A DNA stretch of 64,000 bases from Theristus sp. LFF4_11 (lineage: Eukaryota > Nematoda > Chromadorea > Monhysterida > Xyalidae). Below the pieces are notes generated by a model. It searched no databases. It saw only the letters and a list, made by a program, of their open reading frames with translations, and was not told where the DNA came from. The DNA lies in contig JASANC010005614.1 in the NCBI GenBank assembly GCA_030248135.1, positions 1 to 64,000 of the forward strand, written 5' to 3'. A program made the position numbers and the translations under genes. Positions 52,216-64,000 of this stretch are shown here, one piece after another; position 1 is the first letter of the stretch; each line of letters opens with the position of its first letter.

Positions 52216-52223
52216 TGGGATCG

Positions 52224-55032
52224 GTTGATCGGATATACCGGATGACCATTTTACAGACTGGTTGTCCAGATGACTGGTTGATTGGTTGACCGGTTGACTC
52301 TCTGACCGGTTGACTCTCTAACCGGTTGACTCTCTGACCGGTTGACTCTATGCCCGATTGACTCTCTGACCGGTTGACTCTCTAACCGGTTGACTCTCTG
52401 ACCGGTTGACTCTATGACCGGTTGACTATCTGACCGGTTGACTCTATGACCGGTTGACTCTCTAACCGGTTGACTCTATGACCGGTTGACTATCTGACCG
52501 GTTGACTCTATGACCGGTTGACTCTCTGACCGGTTGACTCTATGACCGGTTGACTATCTGACCGGTTGACTCTATGACCGGTTGACTCTCTGACCGGTTG
52601 ACTCTCTAACCGGTTGACTCTATGACCGGTTGACTCTCTGACCGGTTGACTCTCTAACCGGTTGACTCTCTGACCGGTTGACTCTATGCCCGATTGACTC
52701 TCTGACCGGTTGACTCTCTAACCGGTTGACTCTCTGACCGGTTGACTCTATGACCGGTTGACTATCTGACCGGTTGACTCTATGACCGGTTGACTCTCTA
52801 ACCGGTTGACTCTATGACCGGTTGACTATCTGACCGGTTGACTCTATGACCGGTTGACTCTCTGACCGGTTGACTCTCTGACCGGTTGACTCTCTGACCG
52901 GTTGACTCTATGACCGGTTGACTCTCTGACCGGTTGACTCTCTGACCGGTTGACTCTATGACCGGTTGACTCTATGACCGGTTGACTCTCTGACCGGTTG
53001 ACTCTATGACCGGTTGACTCTGTAACCGGTTGACTATCTGACCGGTTGACTGTATGACCGGTTGACTCTATGACCGGTTGACTCTCTGACCGGTTGACTC
53101 TCTGACCGGTTGACTCTATGACCGGTTGACTATCTGACCGGTTGACTCTATGACCGGTTGACTCTCTAACCGGTTGACTCTATGACCGGTTGACTATCTG
53201 ACCGGTTGACTCTATGACCGGTTGACTCTCTGACCGGTTGACTCTCTGACCGGTTGACTATCTGACCGGTTGACTCTCTAACCGGTTGACTCTATGACCG
53301 GTTGACTCTCTGACCGGTTGACTCTCTGACCGGTTGACTCTCTGACCGGTTGACTCTATGACCGGTTGACTATCTGACCGGTTGACTCTCTGACCGGTTG
53401 ACTCTATGACCGGTTGACTCTCTGACCGGTTGACTCTCTGACCGGTTGACTCTATGACCGGTTGACTCTATGACCGGTTGACTCTCTGACCGGTTGACTC
53501 TATGACCGGTTGACTCTGTAACCGGTTGACTATCTGACCGGTTGACTGTATGACCGGTTGACTCCATATATGACCGGTTGACTCCATATATGACCGGTTG
53601 ACTCTCTGACCGGTTGACTCTCTAACCGGTTGACTATCTGACCGGTTGACTCTCTAACCGGTTGACTCTCTGACCGGTTGACTCTCTGACCGGTTGACTC
53701 TCTGACCGGTTGACTCTATGACCGGTTGACTCTATGACCGGTTGACTCTATGACCGGTTGACTCTCTGACCGGTTGACTCTCTGACCGGTTGACTCTATG
53801 ACCGGTTGACTATCTGACCGGTTGACTCTATGACCGGTTGACTATCTGACCGGTTGACTCTATGACCGGTTGACTCTCTGACCGGTTGACTCTCTGACCG
53901 GTTGACTCTCTGACCGGTTGACTCTATGACCGGTTGACTATCTGACCGGTTGACTCTCTGACCGGTTGACTCTATGACCGGTTGACTCTATGACCGGTTG
54001 ACTCTCTGACCGGTTGACTCTATGACCGGTTGACTCTATGACCGGTTGACTCTCTGACCGGTTGACTCTATGACCGGTTGACTCTGTAACCGGTTGACTA
54101 TCTGACCGGTTGACTGTATGACCGGTTGACTCCATATATGACCGGTTGACTCCATATATGACCGGTTGACTCTCTGACCGGTTGACTCTCTAACCGGTTG
54201 ACTATCTGACCGGTTGACTCTCTAACCGGTTGACTCTCTGACCGGTTGACTCTCTGACCGGTTGACTCTATGACCGGTTGACTCTGTAACCGGTTGACTA
54301 TCTGACCGGTTGACTGTATGACCGGTTGACTCCATATATGACCGGTTGACTCCATATATGACCGGTTGACTCTCTGACCGGTTGACTCTCTAACCGGTTG
54401 ACTCTCTGACCGGTTGACTCTATGACCGGTTGACTCTCTGACCGGTTGACTCTCTGACCGGTTGACTCTATGACCGGTTGACTATCTGACCGGTTGACTG
54501 TATGACTGGTTGACTCTGTATATGACCGGTTGACTCTGTAACCGGTTGACTATCTGACCGGTTGACTGTATGACCGGTTGACTCCATATATGACCGGTTG
54601 ACTCCATATATGACCGGTTGACTCTCTGACCGGTTGACTCTCTAACCGGTTGACTCTCTGACCGGTTGACTCTATGACCGGTTGACTCTCTGACCGGTTG
54701 ACTCTCTGACCGGTTGACTCTATGACCGGTTGACTATCTGACCGGTTGACTCTCTGACCGGTTGACTCTCTGACCGGTTGACTCTGTGACCGGTTGACTC
54801 TCTGACCGGTTGACTCTATGACCGGTTGACTCTCTGACCGGTTGACTCTCTGACCGGTTGACTCTATGACCGGTTGACTATCTGACCGGTTGACTCTCTG
54901 ACCGGTTGACTCTCTGACCGGTTGACTCTGTGACCGGTTGACTCTATGACCGGTTGACTCTAGGACCGGTAGTTAAAACTCTATGACCGGTTGCCCGATT
55001 GACCGGGTGAGCGGTTGACTCTGTGATGACCG
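52224..55032 (+). repeat. 16-bp satellite (ACCGGTTGACTCTNTG)n, about 2.8 kb
   Basis: About 170 head-to-tail units of accggttgactctctg or a variant (tatg, ctaa, gtaa, catatatg insertions). The unit contains the palindrome accggt. Long minus-strand frames with a 16-residue period (ESTGHRVNRSESQPVI) follow from 48 nt being three units and are not evidence of a gene. Larger blocks recur (53370-53567 matches 53938-54135 almost exactly), so a higher-order period of about 568 bp is present. Confidence 0.95.
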
Positions 55033-55295
55033 GTTGACTGGTTGAAAAAAATATGTATCGCATCGGAATTAAAAATTCGAAATTGTGAGGTGACGAAACA
55101 AATCAGTTCACGCGGACGAACAGAACAATGTAGACAACGAAAATTTTTCTCATGTTTCAATCCAATAGCTATCAAGCTACAAAAATAAAGCTTTAGCCAT
55201 CGTTTTGTCTCCCACTAGCCCTTTTTCTCTGCATTCCACATATTCATCATAATTCAACTGCCGTTTAGTTTTGAGGGATTGATTCTCTAGTCATC

Positions 55296-57696
55296 ATGAC
55301 CGCGTACAGTTTTGCCGAACGCGTGATTGCAGACATCAACGTCCAGATGGATCAAGTGTCACTGAGCACCATAGCAACATCAGCGATAATGCAGGGTTGG
55401 TTTTGTGAAAAAAGTACACCACCGTTTTATCTGGCGTTTTTGCGTTTCTAGCTTGCAGTTATGACACGACACACCGGTTGCTGAGTGTTACTACTACCGC
55501 ACTGGTGTGGTAATAATATCAAACGATTAAATTTTGTCACCTTTCGGCCTACTGTGTAGTTCCCATGAATCACTAAACTTCCATTATGCAAAAAAAAACA
55601 ATGAACAAAAAACCAAAGAAACACAAAATTAATGTGATGAATGAATTAAGGTGAATGAACCAATTAAAGCAAATGTGATCAGAACTGCAAGTTTCAGTGA
55701 GTGGCCTCGAGCACATGCTCCACCTCCAGTTTGTTGAAAAATAAAGAAATCGTTGTAGTCGTAGTTAAAAGATAAGATAAGATAAGATGCAAGCGCATAA
55801 TGCAGTAAATGGCAGTAGTACACACTCAGCGCTGCTACTATTAATTTTTTAGGTTCTGCGACTCACTGCGTGTACAGACGTGGAAAGGAAACTAGGCACA
55901 TACAGTAGTTTCCGTCTTTATCGTCCTTATGTGGCAATTCAAAACCGCCTAAGTGACTCGGCCCATTTAAGAGACTCGGATAACTTTGCCTATTTTGCAT
56001 TCCCGCGTCATGCATGAAACTGTTTACCTATCTGTGCGCGCATTGAGACTCTAGACCAAAATAAAGATAATAATTGTTTTATCGCTTCAAGTACAGCGCG
56101 GCCAAATAGATAAGCACTCCTTGTTTCAATCAGACCAGTCTCAGACTAGAAGTTGTTCGTGTTTTTTTATTCAAAACTTCGCACGGTCATTGCACACCCG
56201 AAAAAAAACAATGCGATGTTTTTGCATAATGCAATGCAATTGCGTAATGTATACATTGTATTTAATTTAGTTACATTTGTAGACACTAGACAGCTGCATT
56301 TTCAGATGATCCACCAATGTGCCCAGAAGGATGCGACTCTCAGCAACTGGCGATCTCGGACAACGTTTGTGTCATTCACCCCGTCGAATCTGCTGAAGAT
56401 GCTAAACCCGCCCCGCTGGCTTCGGAGTTATGGCTGCTGGAGAACGAAGTTCAGCGTGTTTTCAACAAAGTGATTTCGCCAAAGTGCAGTCGACCACGTC
56501 AACAAAGCACGCCCGCAGTTGTCTGCAGTGATGGTGCTGTGACAAGCAGTTGTCTTTCGTCCAACAGTCGTCATCAATCAGATGTTCGATTCTCACTGTC
56601 GTAAACATTTCCTTGTCATGAGGCATTCGCTGATTGTTTAGTTCTGCTGCAATGAAACGCTTGTAAGTTTTGACTTTCTTGCAGAGCTCTCTGGGTGTTG
56701 GTCGCCGCGTGCGTGGCAGCAGCGGTCACTCAATCCAGCACCGGCGCACCGTCACTGCCACGTATCCGGATGGTCGTGAATATCGGGTATGTTCGGAACT
56801 GGCACAGAAAGCCAAACAAGAAATCAGCAATAAGCCACAAATAAACTCAGCAACTGTGTGCTTGTCCATAGAAAACCGTTACACACCGCTCAAGCACTTC
56901 GACATCCCCTTCGCAATCAAAATCAACCAACCGACGTAGCCAAGTCTCATTGCCATCTGACAATGTGAAAAGTCGGCTGCCTAAACAAGAACCCTCAAAG
57001 GCTCGGGAAGCGACATCAATGTCCAATGTGAACGTCGCACGCTCCACCGGTCATACCGCCAGCTTGTTCGCATGTGAGCTATCAGATACTTTTGCACGAA
57101 GGCATTGATTTATCACAGTAGACTTGATTTCAAGTTTGAAAAAAATCTTGAAAAACTCATAATACACACATTTTTAGCTGGTCTGCGTCAACAGTGCGAT
57201 GAGTTTGAAGTGGAGGTGAGATTCAAGTGGCCAACCAATTGAGAATTTTTTTCACTGTCGCTTGTGCAAAAGACAATTCGTTCACATGCAAAATGATATC
57301 GGACTGATTATATACTTGTTTCGATGATCTTTATAAATTTAAAAGATAATTCCAAAGCTGGGAGTACATGAACATGCACATATCACTGTTCCTCTTGTGT
57401 GTACTGAATACTGTATACAGATTAAGAAATCAAAATATAACCTATAGTCGGACTGGATAATTTCGGGCATTAGCTGATTGGCTGGTGCGTTACCGTAATC
57501 AGATTCAAACGCGGGCCGTTCAAATTGCACTTTGCTTTTTTAAAATTTTTAATTTTTGAGTGATTGTGTTGATGAATGTTTGGATTTTTAATGGGCAAAA
57601 CTTGTTTAGTATTTATGAAATACAGAAACATCAAAAAAGTACATTTTAAGGCAAATTTTTATTTTTTTTCAGAAAAAAGAACGACGGCGACGGTGA
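55296..57696 (+). CDS. Unrecognised Ser/Arg-rich multi-exon gene
   Basis: Exons: 55296-55395 (ATG, MTAYSFAERVIADINVQMDQ), 56306 to about 56583 (EGCDSQQLAISDN, ASELWLLENEVQRVFNKVIS), 56685-56786 (SIQHRRTVTATYPDGREYR), 56872-57073 (Ser/Thr/Lys-rich, disordered), 57178-57215 (SGLRQQCDEFEVE), 57673-57696 (KKERRRR, then a stop). Phases agree except that the second exon's donor is chosen as gat|gttcga to preserve phase 0. The segment LWLLENEVQRVFNKV is probably helical or coiled-coil; the rest looks disordered. I recognise no domain. The last exon lies inside the inverted-repeat arm of a transposon (57445-58239). Confidence 0.55.
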
Positions 57697-58239
57697 TGCG
57701 CTCTCGACGCTCGAAAAGTGAATATTCGTCTGAAAACCGATTGCTTTTCAAATTTTTCCCACAAAATAAATCATCATGAACAAAATTTTCAATTAAAAAT
57801 CAAACACAACAACATTTTTAGTTGTCGTCGTTGCCGTCGCCGTCGTACTTGTTCGGAAACTGAACTTGTGCCTTTAGAAACAGCTGCTTTTAGTTTTTCT
57901 GCATCTTTGAGCTGTTTATAGACAATTTGTTGCAGTTTAAAAATACGGAACAGCAGCTTTCATGGCCAAATTTTTGATTTACATTTGTCACCGTCGTCGT
58001 CGTTCTTTTTTCTGAAAAAAATAATAATTCGCCTTAAACTTTACTTTTTTTAATTTTTCTGCATTGCATAAATCACAAACAAGTTTTGTCCATTGAAAAT
58101 TCAAACATTCATCAACACAAACACTCAAAAATTAGAAATTTAAAAAAAGCAAAGTGCAATTTGAATGGCCCGCGTTTGAATCTGATTACGGTAACGCACC
58201 AGCCAATCAGCTAATGCCCGAAATTATCCAGTCCGACTA
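57445..58239. mobile_element. DNA transposon with long (about 250 bp) inverted repeats
   Basis: The left arm begins tagtcggactggataatttc and its complement closes at 58239 (gaaattatccagtccgacta). The arms include the gaacgacggcgacgg block and matching AT-rich DNA with mild divergence. The core of about 290 bp has no transposase. Confidence 0.85.
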
Positions 58240-59278
58240 TATTATCTAAAAATGCGGGAGACGCATATAAAAGGAGGAATATGGCCTTGTGTAAGCAGTG
58301 AAAGACTTGGCTCGACAACGCTTTTCAAGTATCTGATGTGGTACACACGGATACAAGTACATAAGAGTCATATTTTTGCGCCGCGTTTGTTGTTTAAAAG
58401 CTTGCTGAGAAGCGTAAAAACTTTGAAGTTATGTAGATATTTTTCAATTGTCCTCTTCAGTTTAGTCTAAAATCACATCATGTGCGAAATTCTGTACAGC
58501 ATGGCCGAATAAATGAGGCAGTCCATCAAGGCGGGATTAGTCGCTGACTAGTCTTTTTCAAAAATGCCAACATAATTTCCAATCATGTGTGCAAGGGAGA
58601 AAGAATGAACAGAATAATACGGATAATCCATTAGTTCAAAAAAACGCGTCAAATTTGGCATACAATTTGGTTTCTGAACTTCTTTTTCTTTCATTCAAAA
58701 TTCGCGCGCTCCTTGCACCCTGAAAAAAGCTGCCATGTTTAATCAGCTATACTGTAAATTCTGTGCAAAAAAAAACAGAAACATCAGAGATTGCAAAACA
58801 TTGCTGCATGTAGCTTTATCGTTGTTGCTAACGTACGCACCGCTGTGCATACAGCAGCACCAGTGCAAAAAGTGTTGTCTTCCGTTGATTTTCACCCTTT
58901 TTACCAAACTCTTGTGACAGGATAAACCGGTGAGTCATTGCCACAGAAGGAGACCTTGCGTTCCCAATGCCTCTGCGATACACTTTGTGCAAACCAGTGT
59001 CAGCGATCTAAAGTCTGATCGTTATTTTAGTGGTTTTAGAGGTCGCTAAATGCTAGAAAAAAGCAAATGTGAAAGTTTCATTTGTCTACAATGTACGAGG
59101 GTTGCCACTTGCAACCGAAATAAAGAATAAACGGCGCAAAAATATGACTCTTATGTACTTGTATCCGTGTGTACCACATCAGATACTTGAAAAGCGTTGT
59201 CGAGCCAAGTCTTTCACTGCTTACACAAGGCCATATTCCTCCTTTTATATGCGTCTCCCGCATTTTTAGATAATATTC
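58240..59278. mobile_element. Inverted-repeat element abutting the previous one
   Basis: The left arm (ttatctaaaaatgcgggaga...atttttgcgccg, about 145 bp) is inverted at 59130-59275. It abuts the right end of the 57445-58239 element and hosts a family-3 MITE at 58495-58756. Confidence 0.8.
58495..58756. mobile_element. MITE family 3 (copy 3, inverted)
   Basis: Starts tacagcatggccgaataaat and ends gtttaatcagctatactgta. Reverse complement of the family at 42506 and 49944, nested in the larger inverted-repeat element. Confidence 0.8.
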
Positions 59279-59329
59279 TGACTTTTACATAAGCCCCAAA
59301 GGTCGGACCAAAATCACAATACGTTGGTC

Positions 59330-60545
59330 ACACATTCTTCTAAACCCCGGACAACTCAGGTTTTTCATTTTTCGTTTTTAGGCCAATTTCGTCTATGCTA
59401 TTTCTACGGCCGATTCGCCCAAAATCGTCACGATTCAGTACCTAGAATTGCTCACATAAGAAAACTGACCCAAAAGCCGTGATCGGCGCAATGAATTACC
59501 ATGGAAAACACCGACTTCTTGTTTTTCATTTCTGGACCGGTTTCACTAAATTCCACGGCCGATTCGCCCGAAATCGTCACGATTCGGTATCTAGAGTTGC
59601 TCACATGAAAAAACTAACACAAAATCCGTGATCAGTGTATTTAATTACAATGGAAAACACCGTTTTTTTGTTTTTCATTTCTGGACCGATTTCGCCAATT
59701 TCCACGGCCGATTTGCCCGAAATCGTCACGATTCAGCATCTAGAGTTGCTCACATAAAAAACTAACCCAAAATCCGTAATCAGTGCATTGAATTACCATG
59801 GAAAACGCCGTTTTCTTGTTTTTCATTTCTGGACCGATTTCGCTAAAGTCCACGGCCGATTCGCCCCAAATCGTCACGATTCGGTATCTAGAGTTGCTCA
59901 CATAAAAAACTAACACAAAATCCGTGATCAGCGCATTGAATTACCTTGGAAAACACCCTTTTCTTATTTTTCGTTTATGGACCGATTTCGCCAATTTCCA
60001 CGGCCGATTCGCCCGAAATCGTCGCGATTCAGCATCTAGAGTTGCTCACGTAAGAAAACTAACCCAAAATTCGTGATCAGCGCATTGAATTACCCTGGAA
60101 AACACCCTTTTCTTCTTTTTCGTTCCTGGACCGATTTCGCCAACTTCCACGGCCGATTCGCCCGAAATCGTCACGATTCAGCATCTAGAGTTGCTCACGT
60201 GTGAAAACTAACCCAAAATTCGTGATCAGCGCATTGAATTACCCTGGAAAACACTCTTTTCTTGTTTTCCGTTCCTGGACCGATTTCGCCGATTTCCACG
60301 GCCGATTCGCTCGAAGTCGTCACGATTCAACATCTAGAGTTGCTCACGTAAGAAAACTAACTTAAAATTCGTGATCGGCGCATTGAATTACCCTGGAAAA
60401 TACCCTTTTCTTGTTTTTCGTTCGTGGACCGATTTCGCCGATTTCCACGGCCGATTCGCCCGATATCGTCACGATTCAGCATCTAGAGTTGCTCACGTAA
60501 GAAAACTAACCCAAAATCCGTGATCAGCGCATTGAATTCCTACGG
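59330..60545 (+). repeat. Satellite SatA, about 149-bp units, forward array
   Basis: Eight tandem units, each with cacggccgattcgcccgaaa...cacgattcagcatctagagt...gcgcattgaattaccctgg. The spacing of cggccgattcgccc is about 146-150 bp. Confidence 0.9.
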
Positions 60546-60559
60546 ACTAAACATTTCTC

Positions 60560-61265
60560 CTATTTTTCGTAGCTCAGACAAAATTTGTAAGAGTGAAAAA
60601 CTGATACCCAGTCAAAATGCTGCCAACTTTAAAAAACGCACAATTTTGACCCCAAAAAAATGCCCGGGCAAAAAATAAACTAAATTTTCAGAATCTACGG
60701 ATGAAATTACCCTAGGAAACAATTTTGTTCAACTGTGAAAGTGTCCCAGCTAAAAATTGAAAAAGCGAACACTTAAAACCAGGTGAAAACCCTGCGAGTT
60801 TTTAAAAATGCCCAATTTTTACTCAAAAACAAGGTCGGGGCAAAAAATTAACTCAATTTCTAAAATCTTCGGATGGAATTACCTCAGGAAAATTTTTTGT
60901 TAGGTTACGGAACAACTTCAGACAAAAATTGAAAGGGCGAACACTTGTAACGGCGTAAATCCTTCAAAACTTAAAAATGCCCAAATTTTGCCCCAAATAA
61001 GGGTCGGAGGCAAAAATTAACTCAATTTTCAAAATCTCCGGATGGAATTACCCCAGGAAATTTTTTTGTTTGGTCATGGAACAACTTCAGACAAAAATTG
61101 AAAGGGCGAACACTTGTAACGCCGTAAAATCCTTCAAAATTTAAAAAAATGCCCAAATTTTGCCCCAAATAAGGGTCGGGGCAAAAAATTAACCCAATTT
61201 TCAAAATCTCCGGATGGAATTACCCCAGGAACCATTTTTGTGCAACTGTGAAAGTGTCGCAGGTA
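60560..61265 (+). repeat. Satellite SatB, about 170-bp units, forward array
   Basis: Four tandem units, each with aatctccggatggaattacc...ttgaaagggcgaacacttgt...aaatgcccaaattttgcccc. Spacing is about 168-175 bp. Confidence 0.85.
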
Positions 61266-61576
61266 AAAATTGAAAGGGCGAACACATATGATTACACTAC
61301 TGAAAAAAAAAATACAAAGAGAAATAAGTAACACTGTTTTCAGAATAGGTTTTTCGTGTCTACAGCGTATGAAAAGTTGTCCGATAAAAATTTTTTCGCG
61401 GCTCCAAGCACAACTTTGGGTGTTCGTTTCGTGTGCACAGAACCAAGTTTGTGGCTTACACTATGCTCGCTGGAGGAAGCGAGCAAATTTGAAAAACGCG
61501 CGCGAGGGGATAACGGCTCATATTATGCGTGATGCGCTGTCCGCTCGCTGGCGCTCGCTCGCGCATCCGCATGATT
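61266..61576 (+). repeat. Palindrome inner arm, left
   Basis: A single-copy stretch (cacatatgattacactactg to tcgcgcatccgcatgatt) that is inverted nearly perfectly at 62117-62428. Encoded frames differ by a single residue. Confidence 0.85.
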
Positions 61577-61866
61577 GTTTCATTCAAAGCATTTCAAAAA
61601 AAAGTATAAATCAAGTTTCATGATGGCGTCGTTGGCATCCATCTGAAATGTACAGGGGGAGCAAAAACTACCGGATGTCAAATTGCTTTATCTCGCATCT
61701 GATTAGAGGCATGGTCTGAAATTTGGAAATTGTACTGGATTTTACTTTTTAAAATTTCTTATTTTTAATTTGTGTTTAAAAAAAATTGAAAGGACGCTGT
61801 GCAAAAAGTGCAACACAAGTTATTGTGGATTATTTATTCAAACGTGTCCAGACTAAAATGACGTCG
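61577..61866. other. Left part of the palindrome spacer
   Basis: AT-rich spacer ending in a fragment of the ACGTGTCC-family MITE terminus (61825-61866, tcaaacgtgtccagactaaa). Confidence 0.5.
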
Positions 61867-61871
61867 ATGAA

Positions 61872-62116
61872 AAGTATCGTCTTCCGGTCCCAATAATCCA
61901 TCTCCTAAATAATTACTTAACCGACCGTACTCAGGCGGTGCGAAGTAATGGAGTGGTGTCTGCTGCAGTTCGTTGCATTAGTGGTGTGCCCCAGGGCTCA
62001 ATTCTGGGTCCAATTTTGTTCAACTCGTACATTGACTCTGTTGCTCAGTTGAATTTGACAAATTGCACCAATGTTATTTTGTACGCGGACGATTTGTGCC
62101 TCATTCATCCACTAAC
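61872..62116 (+). mobile_element. LINE reverse-transcriptase fragment (Jockey/CR1-like)
   Basis: An open frame across the spacer contains reverse-transcriptase blocks: NYLTDRTQAVRSNG, ISGVPQGSILGPILF, and NVILYADDLCLIHPL with the YADD catalytic motif. Only about 80 codons remain, and the endonuclease, the RT ends and the tail are missing. It stops exactly at the palindrome arm on the right and near a MITE end fragment on the left, so it is dead. Confidence 0.85.
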
Positions 62117-62428
62117 TAATCATGCGGATGCGCGAGCGAGCGCCAGCGAGCGGACAGCGCATCACGCATAATATGAGCCGTTATCCCCTCGCGCGCGTTT
62201 TTCAAATTTGCTCGCTTCCTCCAGCGAGCATAGTATAAGCCACAAACTTGGTTCTGTGCACACGAAACGAACACCCAAAGTTGTGCTTGGAGCCGCGAAA
62301 AAATTTTTATCGGACAACTTTTCATACGCTGTAGACACGAAAAACCTATTCTGAAAACAGTGTTACTTATTTCTCTTTGTATTTTTTTTTTCAGTAGTGT
62401 AATCATATGTGTTCGCCCTTTCAATTTT
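62117..62428 (-). repeat. Palindrome inner arm, right
   Basis: Reverse complement of 61266-61576. The symmetry centre is near 61847. Confidence 0.85.
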
Positions 62429-63200
62429 TACCTGCGACACTTTCACAGTTGCACAAAAATGGTTCCTGGGGTAATTCCATCCGGAGATTTTGAAAATTGG
62501 GTTAATTTTTTGCCCCGACCCTTATTTGGGGCAAAATTTGGGCATTTTTTTAAATTTTGAAGGATTTTACGGCGTTACAAGTGTTCGCCCTTTCAATTTT
62601 TGTCTGAAGTTGTTCCATGACCAAACAAAAAAATTTCCTGGGGTAATTCCATCCGGAGATTTTGAAAATTGAGTTAATTTTTGCCTCCGACCCTTATTTG
62701 GGGCAAAATTTGGGCATTTTTAAGTTTTGAAGGATTTTACGCCGTTACAAGTGTTCGCCCTTTCAATTTTTGTCTGAAGTTGTTCCATAACTTAACAAAA
62801 AAAATTTTCTGAGGTAATTCCATCCGAAGATTTTAGAAATTGGGTTAATTGTTTGCCCCGACCTTGTTTTTGAGTAAAAATTGGGCATTTTTAAAAACTC
62901 GCACGGTTTTAACCGGGTTTTAAGTGTTCGCCCTTTCCATTTTTGTCTGAAGTTGTTCCATAACCGAACAAAAAAGTTTCCTGGGGTAATTTCATCTGTA
63001 GATTTTGAAAATTTGGTTACTTTTTTGCTCCAACCTTTATTTGGGTAAAAATTGGGCATTTTTAAAGTTCGTAGGTTTTGACTTGGTTACATGTGTTTGC
63101 GCTTTCAATTTTTACCTGCGGAATTTTCACAGTCGAACAAAAATGTTTCCTGGGGTAATTCCATCCGGAGATTTTGGAAATTAAGTAAATTTTTTGCCCC
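62429..63200 (-). repeat. Satellite SatB, inverted array
   Basis: Units are the reverse complement of the 60560-61265 array. The two inner units are almost identical to their left-arm partners, and outer ones diverge. Confidence 0.85.
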
Positions 63201-64000
63201 GTGTGAGCATCTCTAGATACTGAATCGTGACGATTTCGGGCGAATCGGCCGTGGAAATTGGCGAAATCGGTCCAGAAACGAAAAACAAGAAAAGGGTGTT
63301 TTCCAAGGTAATTCAATGCGCTGATCACGGATTTTGGGTTAGTTTTCTTACGTGAGCAACTCTAGATGCCGAATCGTGACGATTTCGGGCGAATCGGCCG
63401 TGGAAATTGGCGAAATCGGTCCAGAAACGAAAAACAAGAAAAGGGTGTTTTCCAGGGTAATTCAATGCGCTGATCACGGATTTTGGGTTAGTTTTCTTAC
63501 GTGAGCAACTCTAGATGCTGAATCGTGACGATTTCGGGCGAATCGGCCGTGGAAATTGGCGAAATCGGTCCAGAAACGAAAAACAAGAAAAGGGTGTTTT
63601 CCAGGGTAATTCAATGCGCTGATCACGGATTTTGGGCTAGTTTTTTACGTGAGCAACTCTAGATGCTGAATCGTGACGATTTCGGGCGAATCGGCCGTGG
63701 AAATTGGCGAAATCGGTCCAGAAACGAAAAACAAGAAAAGGGTGTTTTCCAGGGTAATTCAATGCGCTGATCACGGATTTTGGGCTAGTTTTTTACGTGA
63801 GCAACTCTAGATGCTGAATCGTGACGATTTCGGGCGAATCGGCCGTGGAAATTGGCGAAATCGGTCCAGAAACGAAAAACAAGAAACGGGTGTTTTCCAG
63901 GGTAATTCAATGCGCTGATCACGGATTTTGGGTTAGTTTTCTTACGTGAGCAACTCCAGATGCTGAATCGTGACGATTTCGGGCGAATCGGCCGTGGAAA
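63201..64000 (-). repeat. Satellite SatA, inverted array, continuing past the window
   Basis: At least five units at about 149-bp spacing, in reverse orientation relative to 59330-60545. They are more homogeneous than the left array and run off the end of the window. Confidence 0.9.

Noticed and set aside
53370..54355. Minus-strand frames with a 16-residue ESTGHRVNRSESQPV repeat
   Set aside because: The period follows from the 16-bp satellite unit and stop codons are simply absent from the unit. There are no flanking exons or promoter evidence.
62116..62672. Plus- and minus-strand frames duplicated at 61022-61623 and 62116-62672
   Set aside because: They are mirror copies produced by the satellite palindrome and encode no recognisable domain.

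Overview
This is a gene-sparse, repeat-rich stretch of an animal nuclear genome, most likely a small invertebrate. The reasons are short exons split by GT-AG introns, AT-rich intergenic DNA, metazoan gene families (USP31/43-type deubiquitinase, peptide-receptor GPCR, ionotropic glutamate-like receptor, animal glutamine synthetase, FabG-like SDRs), tRNA-derived SINEs, DNA transposons, a Helitron and a LINE fragment. The GPCR and SDR types are common in ecdysozoans (nematode, tardigrade, mite-like animals), but I cannot name the species. There are no operons, CRISPR arrays or prokaryotic signals.

Layout. 0.5-4 kb: a MITE, then a minus-strand FMRFamide/myosuppressin-type GPCR carrying several frame breaks. 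4.3-4.9 kb: a DNA transposon with 8-9 bp target duplications. 6.5-9.4 kb: a broken SnoaL/NTF2-like gene, a weak multi-exon membrane-protein candidate and a tRNA-SINE. 7.3-22.1 kb: a plus-strand ubiquitin-specific protease of about 19-21 exons, with Cys and His boxes and a polyQ tail. 23.5-33.2 kb: three tandem eight-exon SDR genes with mosaic homogenisation. A foldback transposon sits in an intron of the first copy, and a hAT element nested in a MITE lies between copies one and two. 33.5-34.8 kb: a convergent minus-strand glutamine synthetase without its N-terminal exons. 35.2-35.9 kb: a small 14-cysteine protein. 37-47 kb: transposable elements, including an IR element, a Helitron whose empty site can be read from a paralogous copy in this window, paired G/C-rich MITEs and two (GT)n blocks of about 500-600 bp. 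48.9-51.9 kb: a divergent ionotropic receptor with a MITE at its pore-loop exon. 52.2-55.0 kb: a 16-bp satellite. 55.3-57.7 kb: an unrecognised Ser/Arg-rich gene ending inside a transposon arm. 57.4-59.3 kb: two abutting inverted-repeat elements. 59.3-64.0 kb: two satellites (about 149 and 170 bp) arranged as a giant palindrome around a LINE reverse-transcriptase fragment.

The genes are unrelated single-copy loci plus one tandem family, with no evidence of a shared pathway. The most informative signals are genome dynamics: nested and empty-site insertions, gene conversion among the SDRs, an apparent excess of GC-AG introns, a glutamine synthetase lacking a catalytic glutamate, and the satellite palindrome. 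All exon boundaries were read by eye from splice sites and phase, and none is checked against transcripts.
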